Source: Bacteroidetes bacterium UBA2664 (GTDB lineage: Bacteria; Bacteroidota; Rhodothermia; Balneolales; Balneolaceae). Taken from it: DNA of 64,000 nt. A model generated the notes under the pieces. The model searched no databases, was not told the origin of the DNA, and was given only the letters and a program-made list of their open reading frames with translations. The stretch lies in NCBI GenBank assembly GCA_002359315.1, contig DEMS01000003.1, positions 95,657-159,656 of the forward strand, written 5' to 3'. Both the position numbers and the translations under genes were made by a program. Shown here piece after piece: positions 55,499-64,000 of this stretch (position 1 is its first letter; every line of letters begins with the position of its first letter).

Positions 55499-57482
55499 TT
55501 TTCATTTGTAGTCCTGCAATAAACCATCTTCCCGGCATCGGAGCCCCTAAAATTTCCTGATATTGAACATCTGTTAAGTTCATTACAGAGAAATAGGCAC
55601 TAAATTTAGACCTTTCAGGATTGAATGAGACTTTTAGATTTGATAGAAAAACAGATGAAGGGACAGAGCTGTTAAGTTGTGGGAAGGATTCAGATTTCCG
55701 AACATTGTACTCGTTCTGTGAATGCACTTCAACATTTGAAAAGTTTAATCGAAGGCCTAAACTAATTTGATGACTCGGATGGTTTGCAATATATCTGGAA
55801 ACGACGCCTTCCCGGTTTGATGTATGTATATAGGTGTACCCACCCTGTAGAGTAAATCGTCTTTGTCCCTGAATGAAAAAGCGCCCTGTTGTCAATAGTT
55901 CAAATCCACTTGTAGTACTCTCTGCTACATTCAAGGTATAAAAATAATCTTCTCCACGTATTAAATTTGAGGCATTTTGAATCTCAGATTCATTCGTCAG
56001 AGTATAATCAATTAAATTTGTCGAACTCCTGTAAAATAGGGTAGGAGAAATAGAAAATTGACGATACGGTTTCCAATCTAATCCAAAATCGATTGTTGTA
56101 GAGACTTCCGGCTTCAGATCCGGATTACCAATATTACGGAGTGGTGTTAGGTTGGGGATTTGGGAGGATATATACCTCTCTGTGTAATCTCCGGTTCGAA
56201 TAGCCCGTCCCGCTGAACTTCTGATTGTTAGATTCGTGAGATTATATGCAACACTAATCTGGGGGAGTAGATTAGCCGATCCGGTTTCATCGAATTGTAA
56301 TCGAAGACCTGTATTCACATTCAGGCCATTGTACAAGCCAAGTGCGGATAGAATAAACAGACCTCCCGTAAGGTCAGAATGATCCCCTCTATCGGTACTT
56401 ACAATCTCTTTCCGTAACATTTGAGTTCCACTCATTAGCGTGAAACGATTGATATTGTTTCTATTTAAATCGATTTCAACTTGATGAGAAAGATTGAAAA
56501 AAAGTTGTTGAGTCGTATGTTCGTTAACGGGACTTATTGCGGAGTTAAAGTCAAAAATATCATTTACATTTCTATAAGATATATTCATTTCCGCCCGGTG
56601 GGCTCCTGAAGAATAGATCAAAGCGCCCAGCGCATAACGACTTGTTATCTCCTCTCTGGAATCATCAAACAGACTACGTGTATAAAAATATTTGGCATTG
56701 AAATCTCTATAATCAGATCCGCCACGCAAATACCAGGAGAATCGGTCATTCATTCGATTAGAAAGAGCAGCACTTAAAGAGAGAAGGTTGAAGTCTGTAT
56801 TGAATGTTGGTTCTGAAGAAATTCCTTCACTAAAAGCGGGATTGGATAACTCTTCGCCATCCGACCGGCTGGCACGAACGGACGCGGTGAAACGCCAGTT
56901 ATTTTTTGAATACTCCATAGATGCATCACTCATGAATAAACGATTTTCACCCCCTGAAAGGTCAACGTCTAATCGTTGCAGTCCGTTATTTTCTACTTTT
57001 GTAGCTGTACTGTTTATATATGCTTTTGATTTGATGTGTATCACTCCTCCAACAGCATCCGCCCCAAAGGAGGCGGCTGCCGGACCGCGTATCAGTTCAA
57101 TCTGGCCCACTTCAGAAAGTGAAATGGGAATATTTGTATTAAAGTGAGCCGTAAGAGGATCATTTAGGGGTACATTATCGAGCATAAAGAGTACTTGAGA
57201 GAATGTACTGCCTCTAATCCCAACATCAGCTTGTACGCCAAACCCTTGTCTGGAGTTTATATTTACACCGGGTAGTGATCGAAAAAGCTCATCCATAGAT
57301 GTAACAGGTATTGCCTGAATCTCATCATACGTTATAACCGTTACACTTTTGCCGCTTTCTGTGATGTCGGAACTGATTCGGGAAGCTGTCACTGAAATAC
57401 TATCTAACTCGACGAATATTTGAGCAGATATTGTATTAATGAAGAAAAAGCTGAAAATGCTAAACAGGAATAATTTTTTCAC
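55488..57482 (-). CDS. TonB-dependent outer-membrane receptor
   Basis: This 664-residue protein has a signal peptide (about 1-20), a plug domain (about 25-150, with SVTASR near the N-terminus and GADAVGGVIHIKSK near 140-153), and a long barrel ending in GRWFIAGLQMKIRK. Size and plug resemble BtuB-like cobalamin or small-ligand receptors, but no cobalamin riboswitch was found upstream and no periplasmic binding or ABC genes are adjacent. It is convergent with, and overlaps, the propeller kinase gene; the two may or may not be related. Confidence 0.92.
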   Translation of the reverse strand: MKKLFLFSIFSFFFINTISAQIFVELDSISVTASRISSDITESGKSVTVITYDEIQAIPVTSMDELFRSLPGVNINSRQGFGVQADVGIRGSTFSQVLFMLDNVPLNDPLTAHFNTNIPISLSEVGQIELIRGPAAASFGADAVGGVIHIKSKAYINSTATKVENNGLQRLDVDLSGGENRLFMSDASMEYSKNNWRFTASVRASRSDGEELSNPAFSEGISSEPTFNTDFNLLSLSAALSNRMNDRFSWYLRGGSDYRDFNAKYFYTRSLFDDSREEITSRYALGALIYSSGAHRAEMNISYRNVNDIFDFNSAISPVNEHTTQQLFFNLSHQVEIDLNRNNINRFTLMSGTQMLRKEIVSTDRGDHSDLTGGLFILSALGLYNGLNVNTGLRLQFDETGSANLLPQISVAYNLTNLTIRSSAGRAIRTGDYTERYISSQIPNLTPLRNIGNPDLKPEVSTTIDFGLDWKPYRQFSISPTLFYRSSTNLIDYTLTNESEIQNASNLIRGEDYFYTLNVAESTTSGFELLTTGRFFIQGQRRFTLQGGYTYIHTSNREGVVSRYIANHPSHQISLGLRLNFSNVEVHSQNEYNVRKSESFPQLNSSVPSSVFLSNLKVSFNPERSKFSAYFSVMNLTDVQYQEILGAPMPGRWFIAGLQMKIRK

Positions 57483-57768
57483 AACTTAAAGTCTATTTAC
57501 AAATTAAGATTGAAAAAGTTAAGGGATTTTTGAAGAGTTCAAAAGTGAATTACCCAATATTTCGTTAATCTATAGCTATAAGTGAAGAGACTATATACTA
57601 TAGATTATCTGCAGATTAATATCTATGTTTTAATGTTTACTCTTAAAAAGTATATTCAGTCGCAGGATAGTATTGGATTAACCATAAATATAGTTGTATT
57701 GGTTTGTTGCGGGATTTATTTCCGGGTTAAAACATCAAAATATTTGATAGAACTTCCCTCTTTTGTAT
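57483..57768. other. Divergent intergenic region between the TonB receptor and acyl-CoA ligase
   Basis: These 286 bases hold no convincing gene. An open frame of 69 residues that starts at 57582 and runs into the ligase in another frame is treated as chance. No T-box, TPP or cobalamin element is visible. Confidence 0.35.
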
Positions 57769-59700
57769 ATGGAACATCGCATTATTGCTAAAAATCTAGC
57801 TGATTTATATCGTGAAGCAGGGAACCGCTTTTCAGAGCTCCCGGCATTTGCTACCAGAAAAAAAGAACTGCAGTGGAGTCCGGTATCCTTTGGGGAGTTG
57901 TATGAACGAGGTGTAAATCTGGCTACCGGACTGATTGAGTTAGGTGTGAATGCGAGAGATCATGTCGGGCTTTTTGGTGATAATAGGTTTGAATGGATTT
58001 TAGCAGATTATGGAGTTCAGCTGTGCGGAGCAGCGGATGTTCCGAGAGGCCGTGATGTTACGGATGCGGAATTGGTTTATATCATCAATCACGCAGAGAT
58101 AAAGATTGCTTTTCTGGAAACAACTGTCCTTTTAGGCCGGGTACTTAAACTCAAAAAGGATTTACCCAAATTAAAGGAGATTGTATTGCTGGACTCTGAT
58201 TTCAGGGCGGGGGATCAATATCGATCCATAGATGAAATCGAACATTTAGGCAAGAAACTGCGCGCCAAGGGGGACAGGAGAGTAGAAGAGCGAATTGAAG
58301 GAATTAAGCCGGATGATCTATTCACACTGATCTATACATCCGGAACAACCGGGAAACCAAAAGGAGTCATGTTAACTCATGAAAATATGATGTCACAAGT
58401 AAGGGGTATTCCTGTTGAGCTTTCATGTACAGACAGAGTTCTCTCAATACTTCCAATATGGCATATATTTGAACGTGTGTTTGAGATATTTACCATTTCG
58501 TGCGGTGTTTGCACATACTACTCCAGTGTTCGGCATCTTGGCATGGATTTAAAAAATGTAGAACCTACATTTATGGGATCGGCCCCCCGGCTTTGGGAAA
58601 GTCTATACCAGAAGATCCGAAAAAATGTGAAACAAGCGCATCCTATGCGTCAGCTGCTGTTTCATACCGCATATTTTTTGAGCCGTCAATATAGAAACTC
58701 CTCATACTTTCTCACAGGGAAAAAACTACATCTGGATCCTCCGTCGACACTTAAACATGTATTACTGGCACCCTTTCACGCTCTTCGATGGCTGATTGTA
58801 CTGCCTGTTTATGGATTTTTCAATGTGGCCGTCTTAGAGCCTGTGAGAATGAGTGCCGGGGGGTCTTTGAAGGCAACGATATCCGGCGGAGGGGCCCTTC
58901 CGGTAGAAATAGATCGATTTTTCAACTACATCGGAATCCCTGTTTTAGAGGGATACGGCATGACAGAGACCGCACCCGTAATTGCCGTACGGTTGGAGGA
59001 TAATATTGTGATTGGAACCGTTGGCCCAACGATGCAGGATACTGAAGTGCGAATCACCGATATTGAAACCGGTGAAGTGATCTATCCGAATCCTGCTTTA
59101 CCGCATGAGGGCAGAGGATTGAGAGGAGAAATTCGTGTTAAAGGACCACAGGTAATGAAAGGATATTATCGGGATCCTGAACAAACGGAAGCAACTATAC
59201 AAAATGGCTGGCTACGAACCGGTGATTTGGGAATGATCACATTTAATAATTGTCTTAAAATTTTGGGCCGGTCTAAATCAACGATCGTACTTTTAAGCGG
59301 TGAAAATCTGGAACCGGAGCCGATTGAAATGAGATTGACACAGAGCCCGTACATTGAGCACTGTATGGTTGTGGGTCAGGATCAAAAACATATTGGTGCG
59401 TTAATTGTACCCAATATGGAAGGCTTCCGAGATGAAGGGTTCCAAAAACAATCTCTTGAAGAACTTGCAAATGATCCTGAAGTCAGAACTATCATTCATT
59501 CAGAAATAAAAAGGATAATATCTGTAGATAATGGATATAAGAGGTTTGAATTGATTCATGATTTTAGATTACTTGAGGAAAATTTTTCAAATGGAGAAGA
59601 GCTGACGAGCCTGTTCAAAATGAAACGTCATGTAATCACCGACAAATATCAGAATCTGATTGATGAAATGTATCATCAGGAATCAAATGAGGAAGTGTAA
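57769..59700 (+). CDS. Long-chain fatty acid-CoA ligase (AMP-forming)
   Basis: This protein of about 643 residues activates fatty acids with ATP and CoA. The AMP-binding P-loop YTSGTTGKPKGVMLTH is near 190-205, the GYGMTETAPVIAV motif near 400-412 and the LRTGDLG motif near 482-488. I prefer ATG 57769; a TTG at 57763 adds two residues. A bile-acid-type symporter starts 2 bases after its stop. The chain-length preference cannot be read; FadD-like is the safest label. Confidence 0.9.
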   Translation: MEHRIIAKNLADLYREAGNRFSELPAFATRKKELQWSPVSFGELYERGVNLATGLIELGVNARDHVGLFGDNRFEWILADYGVQLCGAADVPRGRDVTDAELVYIINHAEIKIAFLETTVLLGRVLKLKKDLPKLKEIVLLDSDFRAGDQYRSIDEIEHLGKKLRAKGDRRVEERIEGIKPDDLFTLIYTSGTTGKPKGVMLTHENMMSQVRGIPVELSCTDRVLSILPIWHIFERVFEIFTISCGVCTYYSSVRHLGMDLKNVEPTFMGSAPRLWESLYQKIRKNVKQAHPMRQLLFHTAYFLSRQYRNSSYFLTGKKLHLDPPSTLKHVLLAPFHALRWLIVLPVYGFFNVAVLEPVRMSAGGSLKATISGGGALPVEIDRFFNYIGIPVLEGYGMTETAPVIAVRLEDNIVIGTVGPTMQDTEVRITDIETGEVIYPNPALPHEGRGLRGEIRVKGPQVMKGYYRDPEQTEATIQNGWLRTGDLGMITFNNCLKILGRSKSTIVLLSGENLEPEPIEMRLTQSPYIEHCMVVGQDQKHIGALIVPNMEGFRDEGFQKQSLEELANDPEVRTIIHSEIKRIISVDNGYKRFELIHDFRLLEENFSNGEELTSLFKMKRHVITDKYQNLIDEMYHQESNEEV

Positions 59701-59702
59701 AG

Positions 59703-60767
59703 ATGGAATTCACAACACAGTTACTCTATCCCGTTGACCAGATTTTACTGGCAGTTATGATTTTTTCAATCATGTTTGGGATGGGGTCCAGTTTAACGGT
59801 GGATGATTTTAAAACGGTGGCAAGATACCCAAGAGGCATTTTGATCGGATTTTTGTCTCAATTCGGCCTGATGCCATTTTTTGCATACGGGTTGGCTATA
59901 TTCTTCAATTTGCCTCCGGCATATGCAATTTCTCTAATTTTGATAGGTTGTTTGCCGGGGGGTACGACGTCGAATATGTTCGCATATTTTGCGAGAGGTT
60001 CAGTGGCATTGAGCATTGCGATGACGACTGCATCAACGGTAATGGCGCTGTTAATGATGCCAATTCTCCTTGAATTTTACACTGCCGGATTTGTGAGTGA
60101 GATAAGTGCAGAACTTCAGACAAGCGGTACGGGCGTTGAATTCGTGATCCCAACAGGCAATATCATAGGGTCTTTAGTATTAGTACTGGTACCCGTGATG
60201 ATGGGTATGTTCCTCAGGCATAAATCTCCGGCATGGGCTAAAACGGCGGAAGACACGGCGGGTTTTATGGGAATCATTGTTATCATTTATCTCATTGGAA
60301 CTGTATTTGTTAGGCATACAGGTTTAATGCTGCAAACTCCCTATGATATCTATCTCTCAGCGATCAGTGTTGGATTACTCGGGTTTTTATTTGGATACTG
60401 GATGTCGAGGCTATTCAAATTATCACCGATTTTTCAGCGTGCAATTTCACTGGAAACCGGCATCCAAAACGGACCGATTGCCTTTGCAATTATATTACTT
60501 AGTTTTTCCGAACCCTATCAGAGTCAGATGTTATGGCTTGCAATCCTCTATTCGTCATTTATAGTGATTTCGTCCTCTTTTATTACATTATACTACCGAA
60601 AAGTTGGGAAGTTTGATTTTGAGGTTTTCCAGAATACCACGATTCACAACAGGCTATTTGGTGAGGATTATGTTAGTAAATATCCGGAGGGATATTTACC
60701 GGATAGAATAAAAGAGGATCCCAGCCAAGGATCAAATCCAGGTCAGATTCGGTCTGTTGGTAAATAG
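59703..60767 (+). CDS. BASS-family sodium symporter
   Basis: This 354-residue protein has nine to ten membrane segments of the bile acid:sodium symporter family. The ILIGCLPGGTTSNMFAYFARG stretch (about 80-100) and the ETGIQNGPIAFAI segment (about 246-258) are the two crossing-helix motifs that bind Na+. The C-terminal 40 residues are cytoplasmic and Pro/Ser-rich. It is directly coupled to the acyl-CoA ligase gene upstream. Substrate unknown: organic acids are plausible given the neighbour. Confidence 0.88.
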   Translation: MEFTTQLLYPVDQILLAVMIFSIMFGMGSSLTVDDFKTVARYPRGILIGFLSQFGLMPFFAYGLAIFFNLPPAYAISLILIGCLPGGTTSNMFAYFARGSVALSIAMTTASTVMALLMMPILLEFYTAGFVSEISAELQTSGTGVEFVIPTGNIIGSLVLVLVPVMMGMFLRHKSPAWAKTAEDTAGFMGIIVIIYLIGTVFVRHTGLMLQTPYDIYLSAISVGLLGFLFGYWMSRLFKLSPIFQRAISLETGIQNGPIAFAIILLSFSEPYQSQMLWLAILYSSFIVISSSFITLYYRKVGKFDFEVFQNTTIHNRLFGEDYVSKYPEGYLPDRIKEDPSQGSNPGQIRSVGK

Positions 60768-60870
60768 TTAAATTTCAATAGAATTTGAGAATTCCTGCCT
60801 ATTTGCGAATTTGTGTTATCATATCTAAATAAAAAAATCCGTACTTTACGGTCTTATTGAAATCCAATAA

Positions 60871-61851
60871 TTGAATCGTTTGAATTTTTTAAAGCCGTAT
60901 GCTTCGCTCATCGAAAGTGAGCTGCAATCTCTTGATTTACCTGAATCACCTTTCTCTCTTTATGAACCACAGAGGTATATTCTTCAAAATAGTGGAAAAA
61001 GAATACGGCCAATCTTGAGTTTATTAGGTTGTGGTGTTTGTGGAGCACCCATTGAGAAAGTAATACCAGCAGCCCTGGCTGTAGAACTACTTCATAACTT
61101 TACACTCATGCATGATGACATCATGGATCAGGCGGAAAGCAGGAGAGGGTTACCGGCCGTGCATGTTAAGTGGGATGTATCAACAGCCATACTATCGGGG
61201 GATAGTATGTTTGTTCAGGCATTTCTACAACTTCATAAATTAGATAATGATATCGATTTTAAGTGGATGCATGAAGTGTTCACAGATTCCATTAATCGGG
61301 TTTGTGAAGGTCAGGCACTCGATATGGAATTTGAGGGAAAAACAGAAGTCAGTGTTGATGAATATCTTAAAATGATTTCAGGGAAAACTTCAGCACTTAC
61401 ATCTGCGTCACTGAAACTGGGAGGTATTGCAGCAGGGACATCAAAAGATAAAGTTAACCGATTGGGTATTATCGGGCACTCATTGGGAGTTGCTTTTCAA
61501 ATACAAGATGACCTGCTTGATGTTACCGCAGATGCAGAAAAATTTGGAAAAAGGAGTGCAGGAGATATTTATGAGGGAAAGAAAACATTCCTGATGGTTC
61601 ATACGTTGGAACGCTGTACGTTACAAGAGAAAAATTGGCTTCAGGAAGCATTGAAGAATCGTCCCCTTAGCGATAATAGTGTTAAAGCAGTAATAAAATT
61701 ATTTGATAAATATGGAGTAATAGAAACGGCTATTGAGCAGATGGAGCATTACTATAAAGAAGCTGAGAATGAAGTAGAAACATTTGATGATTCCAATTAT
61801 AAAGCAGATCTTATGAACTTGATTAAATTTTTAAAAAATCGTGATTATTAA
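60871..61851 (+). CDS. Polyprenyl diphosphate synthase (trans-type, FPP/GGPP class)
   Basis: This 326-residue enzyme starts at TTG. The first aspartate-rich motif DDIMD is at 82-86 and the second DDLLD near 213-217, with GKRIRP near 42-47. Residues before the first motif are F-T-L-M-H, with an aromatic at the fifth position and threonine at the fourth, a pattern seen in type I geranylgeranyl-type enzymes. Product length is therefore probably GGPP or similar, inferred. The product feeds quinone, carotenoid or undecaprenyl routes elsewhere. bamD begins inside its last codons. Confidence 0.88.
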   Translation: MNRLNFLKPYASLIESELQSLDLPESPFSLYEPQRYILQNSGKRIRPILSLLGCGVCGAPIEKVIPAALAVELLHNFTLMHDDIMDQAESRRGLPAVHVKWDVSTAILSGDSMFVQAFLQLHKLDNDIDFKWMHEVFTDSINRVCEGQALDMEFEGKTEVSVDEYLKMISGKTSALTSASLKLGGIAAGTSKDKVNRLGIIGHSLGVAFQIQDDLLDVTADAEKFGKRSAGDIYEGKKTFLMVHTLERCTLQEKNWLQEALKNRPLSDNSVKAVIKLFDKYGVIETAIEQMEHYYKEAENEVETFDDSNYKADLMNLIKFLKNRDY

Positions 61852-62674
61852 ATTGATAAGAACATTAACAATTTTCGCTTTAGCACTTTTAACCCTTACA
61901 TCATGTAGAAATGAAGAGCTGATCCGTCCGGGCGACAGCTTAGAAGTGGCGTTTGATAAGGCTATGAATCAGTTTGAAAGTGAAAACTATAGTGAGGCCG
62001 CTCGTGCTTTTGAAACGGTCGTTTCAATAGGCAGGGGAACGGATATAGGTCAGGATGCACAATTTTATCTTGCCGAAAGTTATTTTGAACAAAATCGATA
62101 TCTGTTGGCAGCATCTGAATATAGCCGATATGTACAATTTCATCCCAATTCAGAAAGACGTCAACGCGCTGAATATAATGAAGCACTATCCTATTATCAT
62201 TTAAGTCCAAGGTACCGTTTGGATCAGAGTTACACGAATACAGCTATAGAGCGATTCAGGCTATTCATTGCACGTTATCCAAATTCAGAGTTAAGAGAAG
62301 AAGCTGCTGATAAAATTGTAGAATTGAGATCGAAACTTGCACATAGGGATTACAATGCGGCAGAGTTTTACATGCGAATAAGCCGATATAATTCGGCTGC
62401 AATCTATTTCGGATTGGTCATTGATAATTACCCTGAGACAAGCTGGGCAGAACTTGCATTAGTGCGGCAAATTGAAGCATATGTAATCTATGCAGAGAAT
62501 AGTGTTCAACAGCGTCAGGAAGAGCGATTCAGAAGTGCGTTAGAAAGCTATAACAGATACCTGCAGTTATTCCCCAGAGGCGAAAACAGAAGCAGAGCGG
62601 AAGATCTTTATGACCGCGCCAATCGTGGACTCAATGCAGTCCTAAGTCAAGACGTTACTGCCAACGGAAATTAA
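61841..62674 (+). CDS. bamD: Outer-membrane protein assembly factor BamD
   Basis: This 277-residue lipoprotein starts at GTG 61841, overlapping the prenyl synthase end by 11 bases; a TTG at 61853 is a possible alternative. The signal ends in LTSC with Cys22 as lipid site. The mature part has five TPR-like repeats with YLAESYFEQNRYLLAASEYSRYVQFHP (about 85-111) and a later NSAAIYFGLVIDNYPETSWAE repeat. BamD is the essential lipoprotein of the BAM complex that inserts barrels. Confidence 0.9.
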   Translation: MIIKLIRTLTIFALALLTLTSCRNEELIRPGDSLEVAFDKAMNQFESENYSEAARAFETVVSIGRGTDIGQDAQFYLAESYFEQNRYLLAASEYSRYVQFHPNSERRQRAEYNEALSYYHLSPRYRLDQSYTNTAIERFRLFIARYPNSELREEAADKIVELRSKLAHRDYNAAEFYMRISRYNSAAIYFGLVIDNYPETSWAELALVRQIEAYVIYAENSVQQRQEERFRSALESYNRYLQLFPRGENRSRAEDLYDRANRGLNAVLSQDVTANGN

Positions 62675-62737
62675 ATACTGTCGGAATTTCAGTTTTAATG
62701 CGTTATTACTTTGAACGCAGCGAATCAAGCGTAAGTG

Positions 62738-62763
62738 AGATCCTGAAATAAATTAAGGATGAC
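62738..62763 (-). repeat. Dispersed 26-bp palindromic repeat, copy 2
   Basis: Reverse complement of copy 1 at 41491-41516, with one mismatch in 26 bases (GTCATCCTTAATTTATTTCAGGATCT on the minus strand). It lies in the gap between bamD and the NusG-like gene, about 65 bases past the bamD stop and just before the heptad repeat. Confidence 0.85.
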
Positions 62764-62775
62764 GCGATGGAGGAT

Positions 62776-62810
62776 ACTTTTCACTTCTAACTTTTCACTT
62801 TTTACTTCAT
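62776..62810. repeat. Period-7 repeat upstream of the NusG-like gene
   Basis: Five heptads (ACTTTTC, ACTTCTA, ACTTTTC, ACTTTTT, ACTTCAT) run up to and include the first two bases of the ATG start codon of the next gene. Its inner part pairs with the array at 63311-63331. It overlaps where a ribosome-binding site would normally be. Confidence 0.75.
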
Positions 62811-63321
62811 GTCCAATACAGACGATAAAATTTGGCGAGCCTTCTACACCAAACCTCGGCACGAAAAAAAAGTGGCAAACAGGTTAGAAGATCGGTATGA
62901 AGTTTATTGTCCAGTTGTTGAAACGCGTGTTCAGTGGAGTGATCGGGTTAAGAAAGTTAAAAAACCACTTTTCACCAGTTATCTTTTTGCGAGAGTAAAT
63001 GAAAAGGAGAGGATTGAAATTCTTCAAGACCCATCCATTTCCAGAACAGTAATGTGGCTGGGTAAACCGGCTTTAATCCGCGATGAAGAGATTCGGGATA
63101 TTCGAATTCTATTGGAGGAGATAGAACCCGATGAACTTGAGATTGAACAATTTTCGGAAGGACAACGCGTAAAAATTGATTCCGGCTCTCTACGGGAGAT
63201 GGAGGGGATTATTGTTGAGATTAAAGGGAAAAGAGCAAGGTTGAGGTTGGAATCACTGCAATGTGATGTTACTTTTACAGTAAGGACGGTGCAGTTGAAG
63301 GGGATAAGGAGTGAAAAGTGA
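62809..63321 (+). CDS. UpxY-type NusG-like transcription antiterminator
   Basis: This 170-residue protein has a NusG N-terminal domain (about 8-105, with RAFYTKPRHEKKVANRLEDR) and a C-terminal KOW domain (about 118-165, with SEGQRVKIDSGSLREMEGIIVEIKGKRARL). It is the size and type of UpxY/LoaP antiterminators that in Bacteroidota let RNA polymerase read through polysaccharide operons. No such operon follows in the window: the next gene is nadD. Both its start and stop codons lie inside heptad repeats that form an inverted pair around the gene. Confidence 0.85.
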   Translation: MSNTDDKIWRAFYTKPRHEKKVANRLEDRYEVYCPVVETRVQWSDRVKKVKKPLFTSYLFARVNEKERIEILQDPSISRTVMWLGKPALIRDEEIRDIRILLEEIEPDELEIEQFSEGQRVKIDSGSLREMEGIIVEIKGKRARLRLESLQCDVTFTVRTVQLKGIRSEK

Positions 63322-63331
63322 AAAGTTAGAG
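63311..63331. repeat. Period-7 repeat at the end of the NusG-like gene
   Basis: Units GTGAAAA, GTGAAAA, GTTAGAG overlap the stop codon (63319-63321). The 17 bases at 63314-63330 are the exact reverse complement of 62786-62802, so the two arrays flank the gene as an inverted repeat about 510 bases apart. Confidence 0.75.
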
Positions 63332-63358
63332 ATCCATGAACAATATCGAGGTTATTAG

Positions 63359-63934
63359 ATGCAGAGAGTTGGCATTTTAGGAGGGTCTTTTGATCCTGTA
63401 CACAATGCACATTTACGAATTGCAAAATCATTCCTGAAATCAGGATTGATTGAAAAACTATTGGTTATCCCTGCTCCGTCGCCTCCTCACAAAAGTGACC
63501 TGCAAACAAGTTTTCAACATAGATTTGAAATGCTCAAAATAGCTTTTCAAGATTGGAAAAATGTTGAAGTCAGTGATCTGGAGGAGAGACTTCCGATACC
63601 ATCCTACTCGATCCAAACCATTCAGCATCTTCAAGAAAAAAATCCGGAAACACGATTTTATCTCTGTTTAGGTGAGGACAGTTTAAGCCACTTTCATAAG
63701 TGGTACAAATACAAAGAAATTATCAAACAGATCACTATAATGGTGGCTGAAAGGCCGGGATTTGACAGTTCCACCGTAGAAAAGGAAATCCTTGAAAAAA
63801 CTATTTTTGTAGATCATGATCCATTTGGCATATCCTCAACTGAGATTCGAGAATCGATGAATGACCAAAATGGAACAGACAAAATACCTGTTCCGGTACT
63901 TGAGTATATTCGTACCTATCATTTATATGAATAA
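63359..63934 (+). CDS. nadD: Nicotinate-nucleotide adenylyltransferase
   Basis: This 191-residue enzyme adenylates nicotinate mononucleotide in NAD synthesis. The nucleotide-binding motif GGSFDPVHNAH is at 8-18 and the second signature ISSTEIRE near 154-161. Length is normal. It follows the NusG-like gene by 37 bases on the same strand; the last 66 bases of the window after its stop contain no complete gene. Confidence 0.95.
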   Translation: MQRVGILGGSFDPVHNAHLRIAKSFLKSGLIEKLLVIPAPSPPHKSDLQTSFQHRFEMLKIAFQDWKNVEVSDLEERLPIPSYSIQTIQHLQEKNPETRFYLCLGEDSLSHFHKWYKYKEIIKQITIMVAERPGFDSSTVEKEILEKTIFVDHDPFGISSTEIRESMNDQNGTDKIPVPVLEYIRTYHLYE

Positions 63935-64000
63935 ATAATCAAAATTCCTTATTTTACTTAGCTTAATAAAAATTGATTATTGAACAAGACAAACAGATGA

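Noticed and set aside
57483..57768. Cobalamin riboswitch upstream of the BtuB-like receptor
   Set aside because: No B12-box-like sequence is present on the receptor's leader strand.
57582..57791. 69-residue frame between the TonB receptor and the acyl-CoA ligase
   Set aside because: It overlaps the start of the ligase in another frame and has low-complexity hydrophobic content; there is no supporting motif.
63024..63431. 135-residue minus-strand frame overlapping the NusG-like gene and nadD
   Set aside because: It is antisense to two well supported genes and consists of serine/isoleucine-rich shadow sequence.

Overview
The window looks like a chromosomal segment of an AT-rich Gram-negative bacterium of the Bacteroidota/FCB group, most likely the Balneolota/Rhodothermia side. 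The assignment rests on gene content: an F-type ATP synthase operon that stops after the gamma subunit with no beta or epsilon gene, an ssb gene followed by a GldE-like CNNM protein, a 30-residue AURKAIP1/COX24-type basic ribosomal protein, a UpxY-type NusG paralogue, TamB, Wzi, BamD and TonB-dependent outer-membrane proteins, and a TAnnTTTG-like promoter element before the tRNA. It reads as a core chromosomal region. No insertion sequence, prophage, plasmid gene or CRISPR array was seen.

Layout. 1-13210 (minus strand) is one tightly packed run: RqcH/NFACT, AroK, AroB, TamB, RNase R and an incomplete outer-membrane protein that joins a HELLH metallopeptidase domain, a PD40 propeller and an Omp85-like barrel. 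13249-14042 holds an unknown protein and the tiny basic ribosomal protein gene. 14408-18087 is a lysine/diaminopimelate operon (lysC, dapB, dapA, dapD), followed by ssb, a GldE-like protein, murB, an M48 lipoprotein protease, purB, a small unknown gene and guaB. 26604-33458 is a long plus-strand run: M23 endopeptidase, bactofilin, two small AtpI-like membrane proteins, then atpB, E, F, H, A and G. A tRNA-Ser(UGA) follows with its own terminator.

33780-43368 is an envelope region: TolC, an MlaC-like protein, two glycosyltransferases, a Wzi-type outer-membrane protein, and two tail-to-tail copies of a two-gene membrane module (a small anchored protein plus an HTTM/DoxX-like polytopic protein) separated by a repeat-rich spacer. 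43670-49013 holds an RND/MMPL exporter, RecO, a DegQ-like protease and an LPP20-like lipoprotein. 49058-50443 is a PLP lyase whose specificity residues match tyrosine phenol-lyase rather than tryptophanase. 50974-57482 holds an OmpA-family protein, a two-component propeller/HisKA_2 kinase and a TonB-dependent receptor. 57769-63934 holds an acyl-CoA ligase, a BASS transporter, a prenyl diphosphate synthase, BamD, a UpxY/NusG-like antiterminator and NadD.

The main theme is the cell envelope: precursor supply (dap, murB, prenyl synthase), wall and shape (M23 plus bactofilin), outer-membrane assembly (TamB, BamD, Omp85-like fusion), periplasmic quality control (M48, DegQ), and surface sugars (glycosyltransferases, Wzi, UpxY). 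The most unusual non-coding structures are short-period (7- or 8-bp) repeat islands at gene ends, one pair forming an inverted repeat around the UpxY-like gene, and a dispersed 26-bp repeat present twice in opposite orientation.
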